Notes under the pieces: model-generated
Told to the model about the DNA's origin: nothing
Database searches by the model: none
Seen by the model: only the letters and a program-made list of their open reading frames with translations
Origin: Entamoeba histolytica HM-1:IMSS
Taxonomy: Eukaryota > Evosea > Mastigamoebida > Endamoebidae
DNA length: 24,914 bases
Assembly: GCF_000208925.1 (NCBI RefSeq)
Contig: NW_001915059.1
Coordinates: 6,280 to 31,193 of the forward strand
Direction of reading: 5' to 3'
In this document: positions 7,330 through 15,531 of the stretch, piece by piece
Numbering within the stretch: the first letter of the stretch is position 1
Layout of the letters: each line of letters begins with the position of its first letter
Translations under genes and position numbers: made by a program

Positions 7330-9078
7330 ATGAAAAAAATTGATTACAATGAAATAGAAAGATATTATAAAGAATTTCTTGAAACACCAACACAAAAGTT
7401 AACAGAAGAAATGAAAAAAGAAATGTTTTCAAGTATTAAAAATGTAAAAAGAGAAGAAGGAAAAGAGAAGAATAAATTTACATATATTATAACACAAACA
7501 GAAAGTTTTATAAGTGCTTCAATAAGTTATGTTGATAATATGTTTGATAAACACAGATATTTTCTTGGATTTTATAGATGTTCAGATGATCCAATTCAAG
7601 TAATGAAAGGAGTTTTAAATAAATTTAAAATTCCACAAGAAAATCAATCAGTTGTAATTGTTGATCAACAAAATTTAGAAAAATATCCAACAACAAAAGA
7701 TAAATCAAAAGGAGAAGTAATAATTACTTGGTATTCTATGTATCAAAATATTTTAAAACAAAAATTAAGAATTAATTTAAAACAATTAGACTTTACTGAT
7801 ATTACTGAAACAAATTTAAATGATAATGTAGATGATTTCTTTAATTATATTTCTTTATTAAAAAATGTTGAAGGAGATTTATTTCATGTTAGTAAATTAA
7901 CTACTTGTAATCAATTTGAAAAAAAAGCTGGAGTATTAAGAAATAATATTAGACATCAACTGTTATCAAATAATATTACTTGGATTAATAAAGCTTTATT
8001 TTTTCATCCTGAACATCATCATTGGTTAAAAATTAATTTCCCAAAAGCTTTTGATAATATTATTAAGGAATATGATTTAGATAAAAATGAAATTAATTTA
8101 TATCTTCGTGATAATGACCCTTTTAAAAGTTGGACATTATGGTGGAAAGAAAAAAGAAATACATATCCTTCTTTATCAAATATTGCTAGAGAATTTATTC
8201 CTATGGAAGATTTTCTTTTGAGTAATCTCTATCTCGAAAAATATTATCAAATTCATAATCTTTATCATAAATGGTCTGTTGATGGAATCGGTTTTTGTTT
8301 ATTAAAAAAACAATTCATCAAATTTAAATCTTTTCTTTATCAAAATATTCCTCTTTCAAATGAATTAAAAAGTTATTGCTCTGCTAATGTTCCTCATCCT
8401 ACTCCAATTCAAATTAATATCCAAAACCAATCAATTGTTCCTAATCAAAATACAATAAAGTTATCTTCTTCTCATGAATCATATACTCCACTTTCTATAT
8501 CTCATGATTTACCTAATCATCTTACTCAGTCAATTCCTCAAAAACAACAAAAAAATACTTCTATCACTAAAACTACTATCCAACCTATGTCTCTTCTTCA
8601 AAATATTCAACAAACACAAATATCTCCACAAATAAATAATAATACATCTCTTCAATTATCTATTCAACAACCATTTTTAAATGAAAAAGAAAAAGATATT
8701 ACCGTATTTAAAAAACATTCTATGAATATAGACCCAGAAACATCATTAACAGAATTACTACCAAATAATGAAATTGAAATTGATTTATCACTTTCTGAAG
8801 AAGATATTAATCCAAAATTACCAAAAACACCCGAAACAATAAAATATTCAGAAGAGAAAAGAAAAAAAACATCAAAAAGAAAAGAAACAAAGAATTGTTT
8901 ATATAAAGAAGTATTAGAAAAAAGATTACAAGATTTTATTGAGATATATAACAAAACATTAGATGAGATAGTATTAAAAAGAATAAAAGAAGTTAAAAAA
9001 GAAATAAAAGACACATATTCAATAATTGATTTAACAAAAGAAATAAATAAAAAAGATGAAATTATAGAAATTGATTAA
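7330..9078 (+). CDS. hAT-transposase-like protein, probably domesticated
   Basis: An intact 582-codon frame from the first ATG. Residues ~55-115 resemble the start of a hAT-type RNase H-like core: a strand pair around 'ISASISYVDNMFDKHRYFLG', a helix 'DPIQVMKGVLNKFKI' and a strand ending 'VVIVDQQN' (Asp112, Asn115), where active hAT enzymes have a T-D-N-A-x-N-N motif. Around residues 225-290 'INKALFFHPEHHHW' is followed by 'DPFKSWTLWWKEKRNTYPSL' and 'SNIAREFI', which matches the hAT C-terminal dimerisation signature (WW-x-P-L-x-x-L-A-R). The first catalytic Asp position appears lost ('ITQTESF'), and the ER-x-FS segment after the dimerisation motif is not recognisable. The last ~200 residues are Gln/Asn/Ser/Pro-rich disorder and a basic Lys/Glu helical tail. 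No N-terminal BED zinc finger is seen. I infer a host gene derived from a hAT element; homology is from pattern recall only. Confidence 0.6.
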   Translation: MKKIDYNEIERYYKEFLETPTQKLTEEMKKEMFSSIKNVKREEGKEKNKFTYIITQTESFISASISYVDNMFDKHRYFLGFYRCSDDPIQVMKGVLNKFKIPQENQSVVIVDQQNLEKYPTTKDKSKGEVIITWYSMYQNILKQKLRINLKQLDFTDITETNLNDNVDDFFNYISLLKNVEGDLFHVSKLTTCNQFEKKAGVLRNNIRHQLLSNNITWINKALFFHPEHHHWLKINFPKAFDNIIKEYDLDKNEINLYLRDNDPFKSWTLWWKEKRNTYPSLSNIAREFIPMEDFLLSNLYLEKYYQIHNLYHKWSVDGIGFCLLKKQFIKFKSFLYQNIPLSNELKSYCSANVPHPTPIQINIQNQSIVPNQNTIKLSSSHESYTPLSISHDLPNHLTQSIPQKQQKNTSITKTTIQPMSLLQNIQQTQISPQINNNTSLQLSIQQPFLNEKEKDITVFKKHSMNIDPETSLTELLPNNEIEIDLSLSEEDINPKLPKTPETIKYSEEKRKKTSKRKETKNCLYKEVLEKRLQDFIEIYNKTLDEIVLKRIKEVKKEIKDTYSIIDLTKEINKKDEIIEID

Positions 9079-9094
9079 TTTAAAATCATTCAAT

Positions 9095-11059
9095 TTAAAG
9101 TTTAATTTCTTCATTGAAATAAATTAAATTTTCATAAAGAATACGTTGTTCAAATTGATTAGAATAATTCTTAGCTTCAGTTTCAAAAACAGAAGAACAT
9201 TGATTAATTAAAGAAGAATTATTTGGAATAGAAGAAATTAATTCAACTAAAAATTCGATGTAATGAATACCATTAAAAATATTACCAATTTTAGTTAAAA
9301 TCCATTCAATAACAATTTCTTTTGAAATGATTTCAAAATAAATTAAACGTTTAATCATTATAATTGATTCTAAAGGAATATTTAAATTCATTTCATGTAA
9401 TAAATTTAACCAAATAAATATTGCATCTTTTGAATTCATTAAATCTTTAATACTTTGTTTATAAGTTTGAATACAACCATCAAATGAAGAAACAGTATCA
9501 GTAAAATTACTTAATATTACTTTAGCAAGTAATTCATTAGAAATATCAACATCACCAAAAGTACTAGATAATTTAGAATTAATATCACCAATTAAAGTTT
9601 TATTTTTCATTTCATCAATTAAAGTTTCAAATAAAGATCTATCGATATTATCTATATTAATTTCATTTTGACCATTAATATTAAGATATTTTCTTAAATT
9701 AGTTGAAATCATATCGCTTTCAATATCTCTTGTTCCATAAATTGTTAAATCATTAAAAAAAATTGTAAAGAAATATTTACACATTATTCCTTCTTTTATT
9801 TTATTTTCATATTTTTTCCATAATGGTTCAGTAAATCTAAAATTCATTGAAATATATTTATTTGATAAATAATGTGCAAATCTATTTATTGTTGTTATTG
9901 GTAATTCTTCTATTTCTTCAAATAATTTTATTTCAATTTGTGTTACTGGTGCAAATGTTTTGTCAATGAATAATAACATTCTACTAAATGTTGAATTTAA
10001 TACTCTCCAATTTGGTACTATTCCTAATAAATATTGAACAAAAAGAATATTACTAAATAATGTAAAATCAATTTGTTGAGTTGAAATTAATTGAACATAC
10101 ATTAATAATAATGATGGATCATTATAAAATGTTTGAATTACATCAGTCATAAATTCAATTGTTATCATTTTACTAAAATTATTTTCCATTGTTGTTGGAA
10201 TAATTTCTTCAAATGAAATATACATTGGTTTTAATTTAATATTTTCATTTAATATAATTGTATATTTTTCTGCTTCTTCATTTAATTTTTCATATTTTGA
10301 ATAATCAAATAAAATTTCATTATATTTTCCTTCAACATCTTTTTTCCATTCATCTAAATATATTTTTAAGAAATCATTAGAATTAAAGATTTTTTTTATT
10401 AAATATGTTTTTTCATTTTTATTTAATTGAATATATAAATATACTTTTTCCATTATTGAATTACATAAATTTTTGTTTTTTAATACAATACAACTTCCAC
10501 AAATAACATGTGCAATCTGATCCTTATCATATGTCCTTTCATTTCCTTCAAGATTGTTTAGTAATGTTTTATAAATAGATTCTATAAATTCTTCTGCAAA
10601 TATTTTCATATTATAACATTCACAAATAAATTTTATTATATTCTTAAATTCAATAACATCAGTTTCTTCTTCACTTAATATTTTTATTTCTGTTATTATT
10701 TTATTTATTATTTTCTTTGATAATTGTTTTAATGGTTCAATTTTTGTTAATAAAAACAATAAATATGCATACATTCCTTGTTTTGTTGATAATAACTTAG
10801 AACATTCTATAAACTTTCTTGCATAACTCTCTTCTTGTTCTTCTGTTGTTATATCTGTTGGTAATTGTTTTGCATATGATCTAATATTTTCAATATTACT
10901 TTCTAATGTAATGTCTTTTATAATCCAAGCTGTTGGTGCATTTGAGTCGGATGTATATTCAAGACTATAATGACATAATCGAACCAATCGATCTTCATTT
11001 GTCATATGAACCGTTTTATATGAACTATGTTTTCTTGATGTATGTCGTTCTCTTAACAT
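9095..11059 (-). CDS. CBP80-like nuclear cap-binding protein subunit 1
   Basis: A 654-residue all-helical protein. The best landmark is around residues 390-415, 'INRFAHYLSNKYISMNFRFT', which parallels the CBP80 segment 'HHLSNFQFRWSW'. Near the C-terminus 'ESIIMIKRLIYFEIISKEIVIEWIL' lines up with the CBP80 segment built on 'VLVDKMIRTQIVDCAAVANWIF'. N-terminal residues ~25-200 would be the first MIF4G-like helical domain. CBP80 with CBP20 binds the m7G cap of nuclear transcripts and links it to splicing, export and the first round of translation. The protein is shorter than the ~790 residues of animals. Start is the first ATG, with an initiator and a TATA-like element just upstream. The stop lies only 16 bp from that of the convergent hAT-like gene. 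Another MIF4G-family protein is the alternative. Confidence 0.7.
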   Translation of the reverse strand: MLRERHTSRKHSSYKTVHMTNEDRLVRLCHYSLEYTSDSNAPTAWIIKDITLESNIENIRSYAKQLPTDITTEEQEESYARKFIECSKLLSTKQGMYAYLLFLLTKIEPLKQLSKKIINKIITEIKILSEEETDVIEFKNIIKFICECYNMKIFAEEFIESIYKTLLNNLEGNERTYDKDQIAHVICGSCIVLKNKNLCNSIMEKVYLYIQLNKNEKTYLIKKIFNSNDFLKIYLDEWKKDVEGKYNEILFDYSKYEKLNEEAEKYTIILNENIKLKPMYISFEEIIPTTMENNFSKMITIEFMTDVIQTFYNDPSLLLMYVQLISTQQIDFTLFSNILFVQYLLGIVPNWRVLNSTFSRMLLFIDKTFAPVTQIEIKLFEEIEELPITTINRFAHYLSNKYISMNFRFTEPLWKKYENKIKEGIMCKYFFTIFFNDLTIYGTRDIESDMISTNLRKYLNINGQNEINIDNIDRSLFETLIDEMKNKTLIGDINSKLSSTFGDVDISNELLAKVILSNFTDTVSSFDGCIQTYKQSIKDLMNSKDAIFIWLNLLHEMNLNIPLESIIMIKRLIYFEIISKEIVIEWILTKIGNIFNGIHYIEFLVELISSIPNNSSLINQCSSVFETEAKNYSNQFEQRILYENLIYFNEEIKL

Positions 11060-11070
11060 TCTCCTGTAAC

Positions 11071-11106
11071 TGAATTTTTTAGAACTTTTTTCTTTATTTT
11101 AAAGGG
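11071..11106 (-). promoter_or_regulatory. Core promoter of the CBP80-like gene (initiator plus TATA-like)
   Basis: On the minus strand AAAAAATTCA (complement of 11071-11080) matches the Entamoeba initiator consensus AAAAATTCA and lies 12-21 bases before the ATG. CCCTTTAAAATAAAG (complement of about 11092-11106) is a TATA-like element ~20-30 bases further upstream. The spacing fits the short-leader arrangement known for Entamoeba genes. It is a motif match only. Confidence 0.5.
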
Positions 11107-11211
11107 TTTTTTATTATTTTCTAATGATTTTTTCTTTCTCTTTTATTTTTTTTTTTTTAATTTTGTTATTAAATTAATTAAAATAAATCTATTTTCTAAA
11201 AAGAATGAAAT

Positions 11212-14200
11212 TCAATTCGCCCTCCTTGACTTTAATTTCTTTTGTAATTCAGACTCTTCTTCTTGTGGTGGAGGTTCTGTAATACTATTAGATTTACTAC
11301 CAGTAGACCTTAGTTTAACTGCAAATGGAGAGCCATTAGGTTGTTGATCATTTTGAACTTCAGGTTTTACAGAAGTTTTAGAACCTGCACTACTTCTTAA
11401 TTTAACTTGGAAAGGTAAAGTATTACTATGACTTGAATCTGATAAATTTTCTTTTGGTTTTTCAGTTGTTTTTGCTCCACTACTTGAACGTAATGGTTTA
11501 GCAGGTAAAGAAGGACTAGTAGCTGGTGGGACTGGTGATTTAGAATTATATTTTTTAGAAGGGACAGGTGGTGGAACTTCTTCTTTTTGTTCTATCTTTT
11601 GTTTTGTTGAAGAACTAAGTTCATCTTTTTTGTCTTTATGTGAAGAGAATAATCCTTTCTTTTCTTCTTTCTTTTCTTCTTTCTTTTCTTCTTTCTTTTT
11701 TTTATCTTTTAACATTCCAAATAGTCCACTCTTACTTTCTTTTTCTTCTTCTTTCTTTTTTGTTGTTGGTTGTTTAGGAGATGATTTTTGTTCAAGAGAT
11801 GGTTTGGCTTGTTTTCTTTTCTGTAAGTCAGCTAAAGTAACTTGTGGCATTCCCATTCCTCCAATACCAACACCTACTGTTTTTCTTGGTTGAATAATAT
11901 TATTTGAATTACTTTCTTTGGAATCAACCTTTTCCATTTTAAAAGTATTGTTCTTTTCATCTTTTTCATTTGTTTCAGTTCTCATTTTCTTTTGACGTTC
12001 AATTAATTTCTTTGTTGGTGGCTTTCTTCCTCCACGTCCTCTTCCTGGTCTTCTTGCTACACTTGGTTGAACTGAAGCTTCTTCACATAAATCATCAATA
12101 GTTTTTGATGGTTGTGATACAACAGCCTCATCAATAGTTGATACTGCAAATTCATCTTCTTCTATACTCTCTTTTATTTGTTCTTCTTTAACTGGTTCTT
12201 CTTTAACTGGTTCTTCTTTAACTGATTCTTCTTTAACTGATTCTTCTTTAACTGATTCTTCTTTAACTGATTCTTCTTTAACTGATTCTTCTTTAACTGA
12301 TTCTTCTTTAACTGATTCTTCTTTAACTGATTCTTCTTTAACTGATTCTTCTTTTATTTGTTCTTCTTTTATTTGTTCTTCTTTTATTTGTTCTTCTTCT
12401 ATATTCTCTTTAACTGGTTCTTCTTTAACTATCTCTTGAACCACTTCTTCTTTAACTTTTTCTTGAATTGGTTCTTCTGAAGTGCTTTCTTTTGTTTCTT
12501 CTTTAATGGGTTCTGCATAATTTTCATCAACTTCTTCTTGGACTTGTTCTTCTTTGATGCTTTGAGTTTGTTCTTCGATAATATTTTCTTGAGGTAACTC
12601 TTCTGTAACTGGGTTTGAAATAACCTCTTCTTTTATTATTTCTTGAGGCTCTTGTTCAGTTACTTCTTGAAGGTTTTCTGTATTACCTTCTGCTTCTTTT
12701 TGTGTCTCTAAGTAAACTTCTTCTTTTGGTTGTTTTTCTGTTTCAATATTTTCTTCAGTTGCTAAGTTTTGTGAAGGAGTTTCTTCGTAAGTTGGTTTTT
12801 CATGAATATCTTCTATTATCAAGTCTGGTTGTTTTGTTTCAGTTATAACTGAACTATCTTGTTGTTCATTTTGTTGCTCTTCTTGGATTGCTTCATCTCT
12901 CTGGACATCTTGGTTAATTTCTTCATATTGTTGATTTTCTCCAGTATAATCGTCTGCAGGAGGATCTTCTACGTGATATCTTTTAGTGTTATGGTCATAC
13001 ACATAATAATATCCATCTTCTCCATAATACGATTCTCCATAATACGCGTCTTCATAATAAGCTTCCTCTTCTATAATGTGGGTAGGTTGATCTCCAAATA
13101 CAGTCATTGACCTATCTCTATTTGAACGGTCAGGAATATCTTCATTAGTTAAACTTGCAGATAATCTTGGTTGCTTACTTTTTCTTGGAGCAGGAACAGG
13201 AGGAGGAATAAGCTCTTCAGTAGAAGATTGAGTTGATTGTTCTTGAGGAGTGGTGTCAGTAGGAATTGGTGGTAATGCCTTTTTTCTTTTACCATGAACT
13301 TTAGGTGGAAGTGGAGGTAATGGAGCTAGTTCTGGAGGTAAGTCAACTGCTTTAATATAGTTAATAAGTTGATTCTGCCAGTTATCATTAATTTCGGGAT
13401 TAATATCTCTATTAGTTGCAACACAACTAATTAACTGAGATTGTCCACTTTTTTTATCTTTTTTTCTAGTGATTAATGCATTAAAAGGGGCGGGATAATC
13501 TTTAAAATATTGTGAGTATTTTGTCATATCATCATCACTCATATTGTCTTTTAGAATTAATGTTTCTATTGAATCAAAAAATCCAGTTAAAAGGATAACT
13601 AAATTTGAAGCGAATTCTTTTTCTACATGTAATTCACAAATAAATAATTTTCCAGATTGAGAAAAAATACAATGATATCCAGGAGGTGTTCTAAGAACAT
13701 TTGTAATCATAAGATGAAACTTCTCATCAAAGAAAGCTTTATTAATAATATCAATTGGTTTATTTGTTTTTATTTTAATAATTGTAAACATTTGACTTTC
13801 CATTTGATCTATCTTTCTAATAAATTCTTTCATATATGGTCTAAACCCATAAACAATTGGGGGTTCATCATCTTTAAAATCATTAGGAGATGTAGTTAAA
13901 TGTAATTGGTCAATCATATTAAATATTTCAAAATAATTTTTTTTAACGAGTGAAGGCATATTAAGAAGGTCTGTGTATTCTTCAAATCCATTAATAGTCT
14001 CTTTATTAATCATTGGTTTTATAATGTCAATTGAATGTTGTTTTTTGCCGTATATAACAAATTCGCTTTGATTATTATTTTCATTTACTAAACAAAAGTG
14101 TAAGTCATTTGTTGATGGATGTCTAAATTGAATTGCTAAATAATGAGTAACTAATTGTTGAATATTTGCATCACCAATACATTCAACTTTAGAAGTTAAA

Positions 14201-14487
14201 TAAACGTAATTTTTAAATTCATTTTTAAGATGAGGACCAACAAGTTTAAGTTTTTCGGGATTGCTTTTACATGTTATAAATTGTTTCTTTTCAAATTTGA
14301 GTGATCCTCGTGGTAATCCAAGTTTTTCTTCAATGTGTTCTAAAATAGGTTCGTTTTGGAGTAGTACTTGATAAATCGGTTTATCAATCTTGATTGACTC
14401 CGTTTTCATTCTGTTTTTTTTTCTTGTCTTTTTTTTTAGTTTAACCACTTTTTTCAGTTTTTCTTGAACTTTTTTATAACTTTCCAT
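11212..14487 (-). CDS. Large low-complexity protein with pentapeptide repeat and proline-rich motifs, function unknown
   Basis: 1091 residues. After a very basic N-terminus (Lys/Arg-rich to ~residue 30) there is an ordinary, probably globular region to ~385 that I do not recognise. Proline-rich stretches follow ('LPPELAPLPPLPPKVHGKRK', 'IPPPVPAPRKSKQP') with PxxP cores typical of SH3 ligands, then a Tyr-rich patch ('EEEAYYEDAYYGESYYGED') near residues 475-495. An acidic, Gln/Glu-rich middle contains a tandem pentapeptide (x-V/I-K-E-E) at ~698-772. The C-terminal third has an Arg/Gly/Lys patch ('RRPGRGRGGRKPPTKK'), a Lys/Glu run near 965-990, further PPPVP motifs, and the motif PF-x-VKLRS twice near the end. 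No signal peptide or membrane span is seen. The layout suggests an adaptor or cytoskeletal scaffold, but that is inference. Start is the first ATG. Confidence 0.85.
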   Translation of the reverse strand: MESYKKVQEKLKKVVKLKKKTRKKNRMKTESIKIDKPIYQVLLQNEPILEHIEEKLGLPRGSLKFEKKQFITCKSNPEKLKLVGPHLKNEFKNYVYLTSKVECIGDANIQQLVTHYLAIQFRHPSTNDLHFCLVNENNNQSEFVIYGKKQHSIDIIKPMINKETINGFEEYTDLLNMPSLVKKNYFEIFNMIDQLHLTTSPNDFKDDEPPIVYGFRPYMKEFIRKIDQMESQMFTIIKIKTNKPIDIINKAFFDEKFHLMITNVLRTPPGYHCIFSQSGKLFICELHVEKEFASNLVILLTGFFDSIETLILKDNMSDDDMTKYSQYFKDYPAPFNALITRKKDKKSGQSQLISCVATNRDINPEINDNWQNQLINYIKAVDLPPELAPLPPLPPKVHGKRKKALPPIPTDTTPQEQSTQSSTEELIPPPVPAPRKSKQPRLSASLTNEDIPDRSNRDRSMTVFGDQPTHIIEEEAYYEDAYYGESYYGEDGYYYVYDHNTKRYHVEDPPADDYTGENQQYEEINQDVQRDEAIQEEQQNEQQDSSVITETKQPDLIIEDIHEKPTYEETPSQNLATEENIETEKQPKEEVYLETQKEAEGNTENLQEVTEQEPQEIIKEEVISNPVTEELPQENIIEEQTQSIKEEQVQEEVDENYAEPIKEETKESTSEEPIQEKVKEEVVQEIVKEEPVKENIEEEQIKEEQIKEEQIKEESVKEESVKEESVKEESVKEESVKEESVKEESVKEESVKEESVKEEPVKEEPVKEEQIKESIEEDEFAVSTIDEAVVSQPSKTIDDLCEEASVQPSVARRPGRGRGGRKPPTKKLIERQKKMRTETNEKDEKNNTFKMEKVDSKESNSNNIIQPRKTVGVGIGGMGMPQVTLADLQKRKQAKPSLEQKSSPKQPTTKKKEEEKESKSGLFGMLKDKKKKEEKKEEKKEEKKGLFSSHKDKKDELSSSTKQKIEQKEEVPPPVPSKKYNSKSPVPPATSPSLPAKPLRSSSGAKTTEKPKENLSDSSHSNTLPFQVKLRSSAGSKTSVKPEVQNDQQPNGSPFAVKLRSTGSKSNSITEPPPQEEESELQKKLKSRRAN
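12171..12395 (-). repeat. 15-bp in-frame tandem repeat (about 15 units) encoding (S/P/Q)(V/I)KEE
   Basis: On the plus strand the unit reads ttcttctttaactga with a few variants. In DNA order there is one Gln-Ile unit, two Pro-Val units, nine identical Ser-Val units and three Gln-Ile units. The nine central units are identical at the DNA level, which indicates recent expansion or homogenisation. The unit length is a multiple of three, so gain or loss of units keeps the host frame open. Confidence 0.93.
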
Positions 14488-14783
14488 CGGTTCTTATATT
14501 TTTAGATGATTCTTAAAGCATCTTAGTTTGAACTTCCATTATAAGTCTTTAATCTTTTTAATTCTTTTTCAGTTCTATTTGTTTTGAGGATTTGATGATG
14601 AGATTTTTCTTAAAACTCTGTAGATGTAAATTTGGATTTTTTTTATAATTAAAAATAATCTTTGACTTTTTGTATTTGAAACAACTTGAAAAAGAAAATC
14701 TGTCTTTTAGTTCAAGTGAAAAGACAAAAAGATTTAAACGAAAATTGTTAGCTATAATGGTTGTCTGTCGTTAGTAATTAAAA
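14488..14783. promoter_or_regulatory. Divergent intergenic region with hairpin and TATA-like element
   Basis: This spacer separates the large repeat-containing gene (minus) from the PRELI gene (plus). A TATA-like GATTTAAAC is at 14731-14739, about 45-50 bases before the PRELI ATG. Just upstream is an 8-bp perfect inverted repeat (TGTCTTTT at 14701-14708 and AAAAGACA at 14719-14726) with a 10-base loop. No ORF was seen. Confidence 0.4.
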
Positions 14784-15437
14784 ATGAAAGAAAAAATGAT
14801 GAAAGAAACGTGTTATTCATATTCTTGGGACTTAGTCTCTAGTGTTTATCTTCAAAGATATCCAACAACCCCACTTTTTCCAATGCTTTTAAACCATGAA
14901 ATTAGTCTTATTAGATGGAAAGTAGAAGATGGTTTATTTTATTGTGAAAAAAGATCAACTATGTTCGTTCCTGTTCCTAAAGTTTTACAAAAGGTTTCTA
15001 AAGTTGACCATTGTTATATTTATCAGAATTTAGTTATTGATATTCCTCACCAAATTATGAAAGAATCTTCATGGAATAGAGTAGATGCTAAAACATATCA
15101 TATGTTAGAAAATGCAGTTTGGAGTGGTGATGAAAATGGACATACCCAATTTAGTGTAGACTCAATAATTACTATTTCACCTAAAATTCCAAAACCTGTT
15201 GCAAAACCTGTATTAAAAAGAGTTGTTAAAGAGTTTAATAATGGGTATGACCTGGCACGAAAAGTTGACAAGATGATGATTGAAGATTTTGAAGATAAGA
15301 TTACATCACTTGTTAAATCAATTAGAGAATTTTGTGATCGACAAATGGAACACCAAAACCTTTTTGTTGATTTAGACTTTAGTACATCTTTTGAATATTG
15401 CTTTGAATTACCAGAACTCACTGGAAAGTATATTTAA
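14784..15437 (+). CDS. PRELI/MSF1-domain protein (Ups/PRELI-type lipid transfer)
   Basis: 217 residues. Residues ~9-175 match the PRELI/MSF1 domain: 'YSWDLVSSVYLQRYPTTP' corresponds to the family's start (S-W-D-x-V-x-x-x-x-W-x-R-Y-P), followed by the 'HEISLIRWKVEDGLFYCEKR' strand pair, 'YIYQNLVIDI', 'KESSWNRVDAKTYHMLENAV', and a C-terminal helix. Known family members carry phosphatidic acid or phosphatidylserine between mitochondrial membranes in complex with TRIAP1/Mdm35. Entamoeba has only mitosomes, so this protein would be expected there or on other membranes; no classical presequence is visible, which is normal for the family. Three ATG codons occur within the first six codons (14784, 14796, 14799), and the first is taken. 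The last ~40 residues beyond the domain are helical and charged. Confidence 0.85.
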   Translation: MKEKMMKETCYSYSWDLVSSVYLQRYPTTPLFPMLLNHEISLIRWKVEDGLFYCEKRSTMFVPVPKVLQKVSKVDHCYIYQNLVIDIPHQIMKESSWNRVDAKTYHMLENAVWSGDENGHTQFSVDSIITISPKIPKPVAKPVLKRVVKEFNNGYDLARKVDKMMIEDFEDKITSLVKSIREFCDRQMEHQNLFVDLDFSTSFEYCFELPELTGKYI

Positions 15438-15531
15438 GGTAATTTAACATCAAGTGCTGTTTTATTTTTTACAATTCAAAAATAATTTAAAGTGTTGAAT
15501 CTTTAAAAAGATAAAAACTAAAAAAAATACA

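Noticed and set aside
12171..12395. Regularly spaced short repeats that might suggest a CRISPR array
   Set aside because: The repeats are directly abutting 15-mers with no spacers and lie in frame inside a eukaryotic coding sequence.
12859..13110. Plus-strand open frame opposite the repeat-rich protein gene
   Set aside because: Antisense shadow: hydrophobic Ile/Phe/Leu-rich composition typical of the complement of an acidic, Asp/Glu-rich coding frame.
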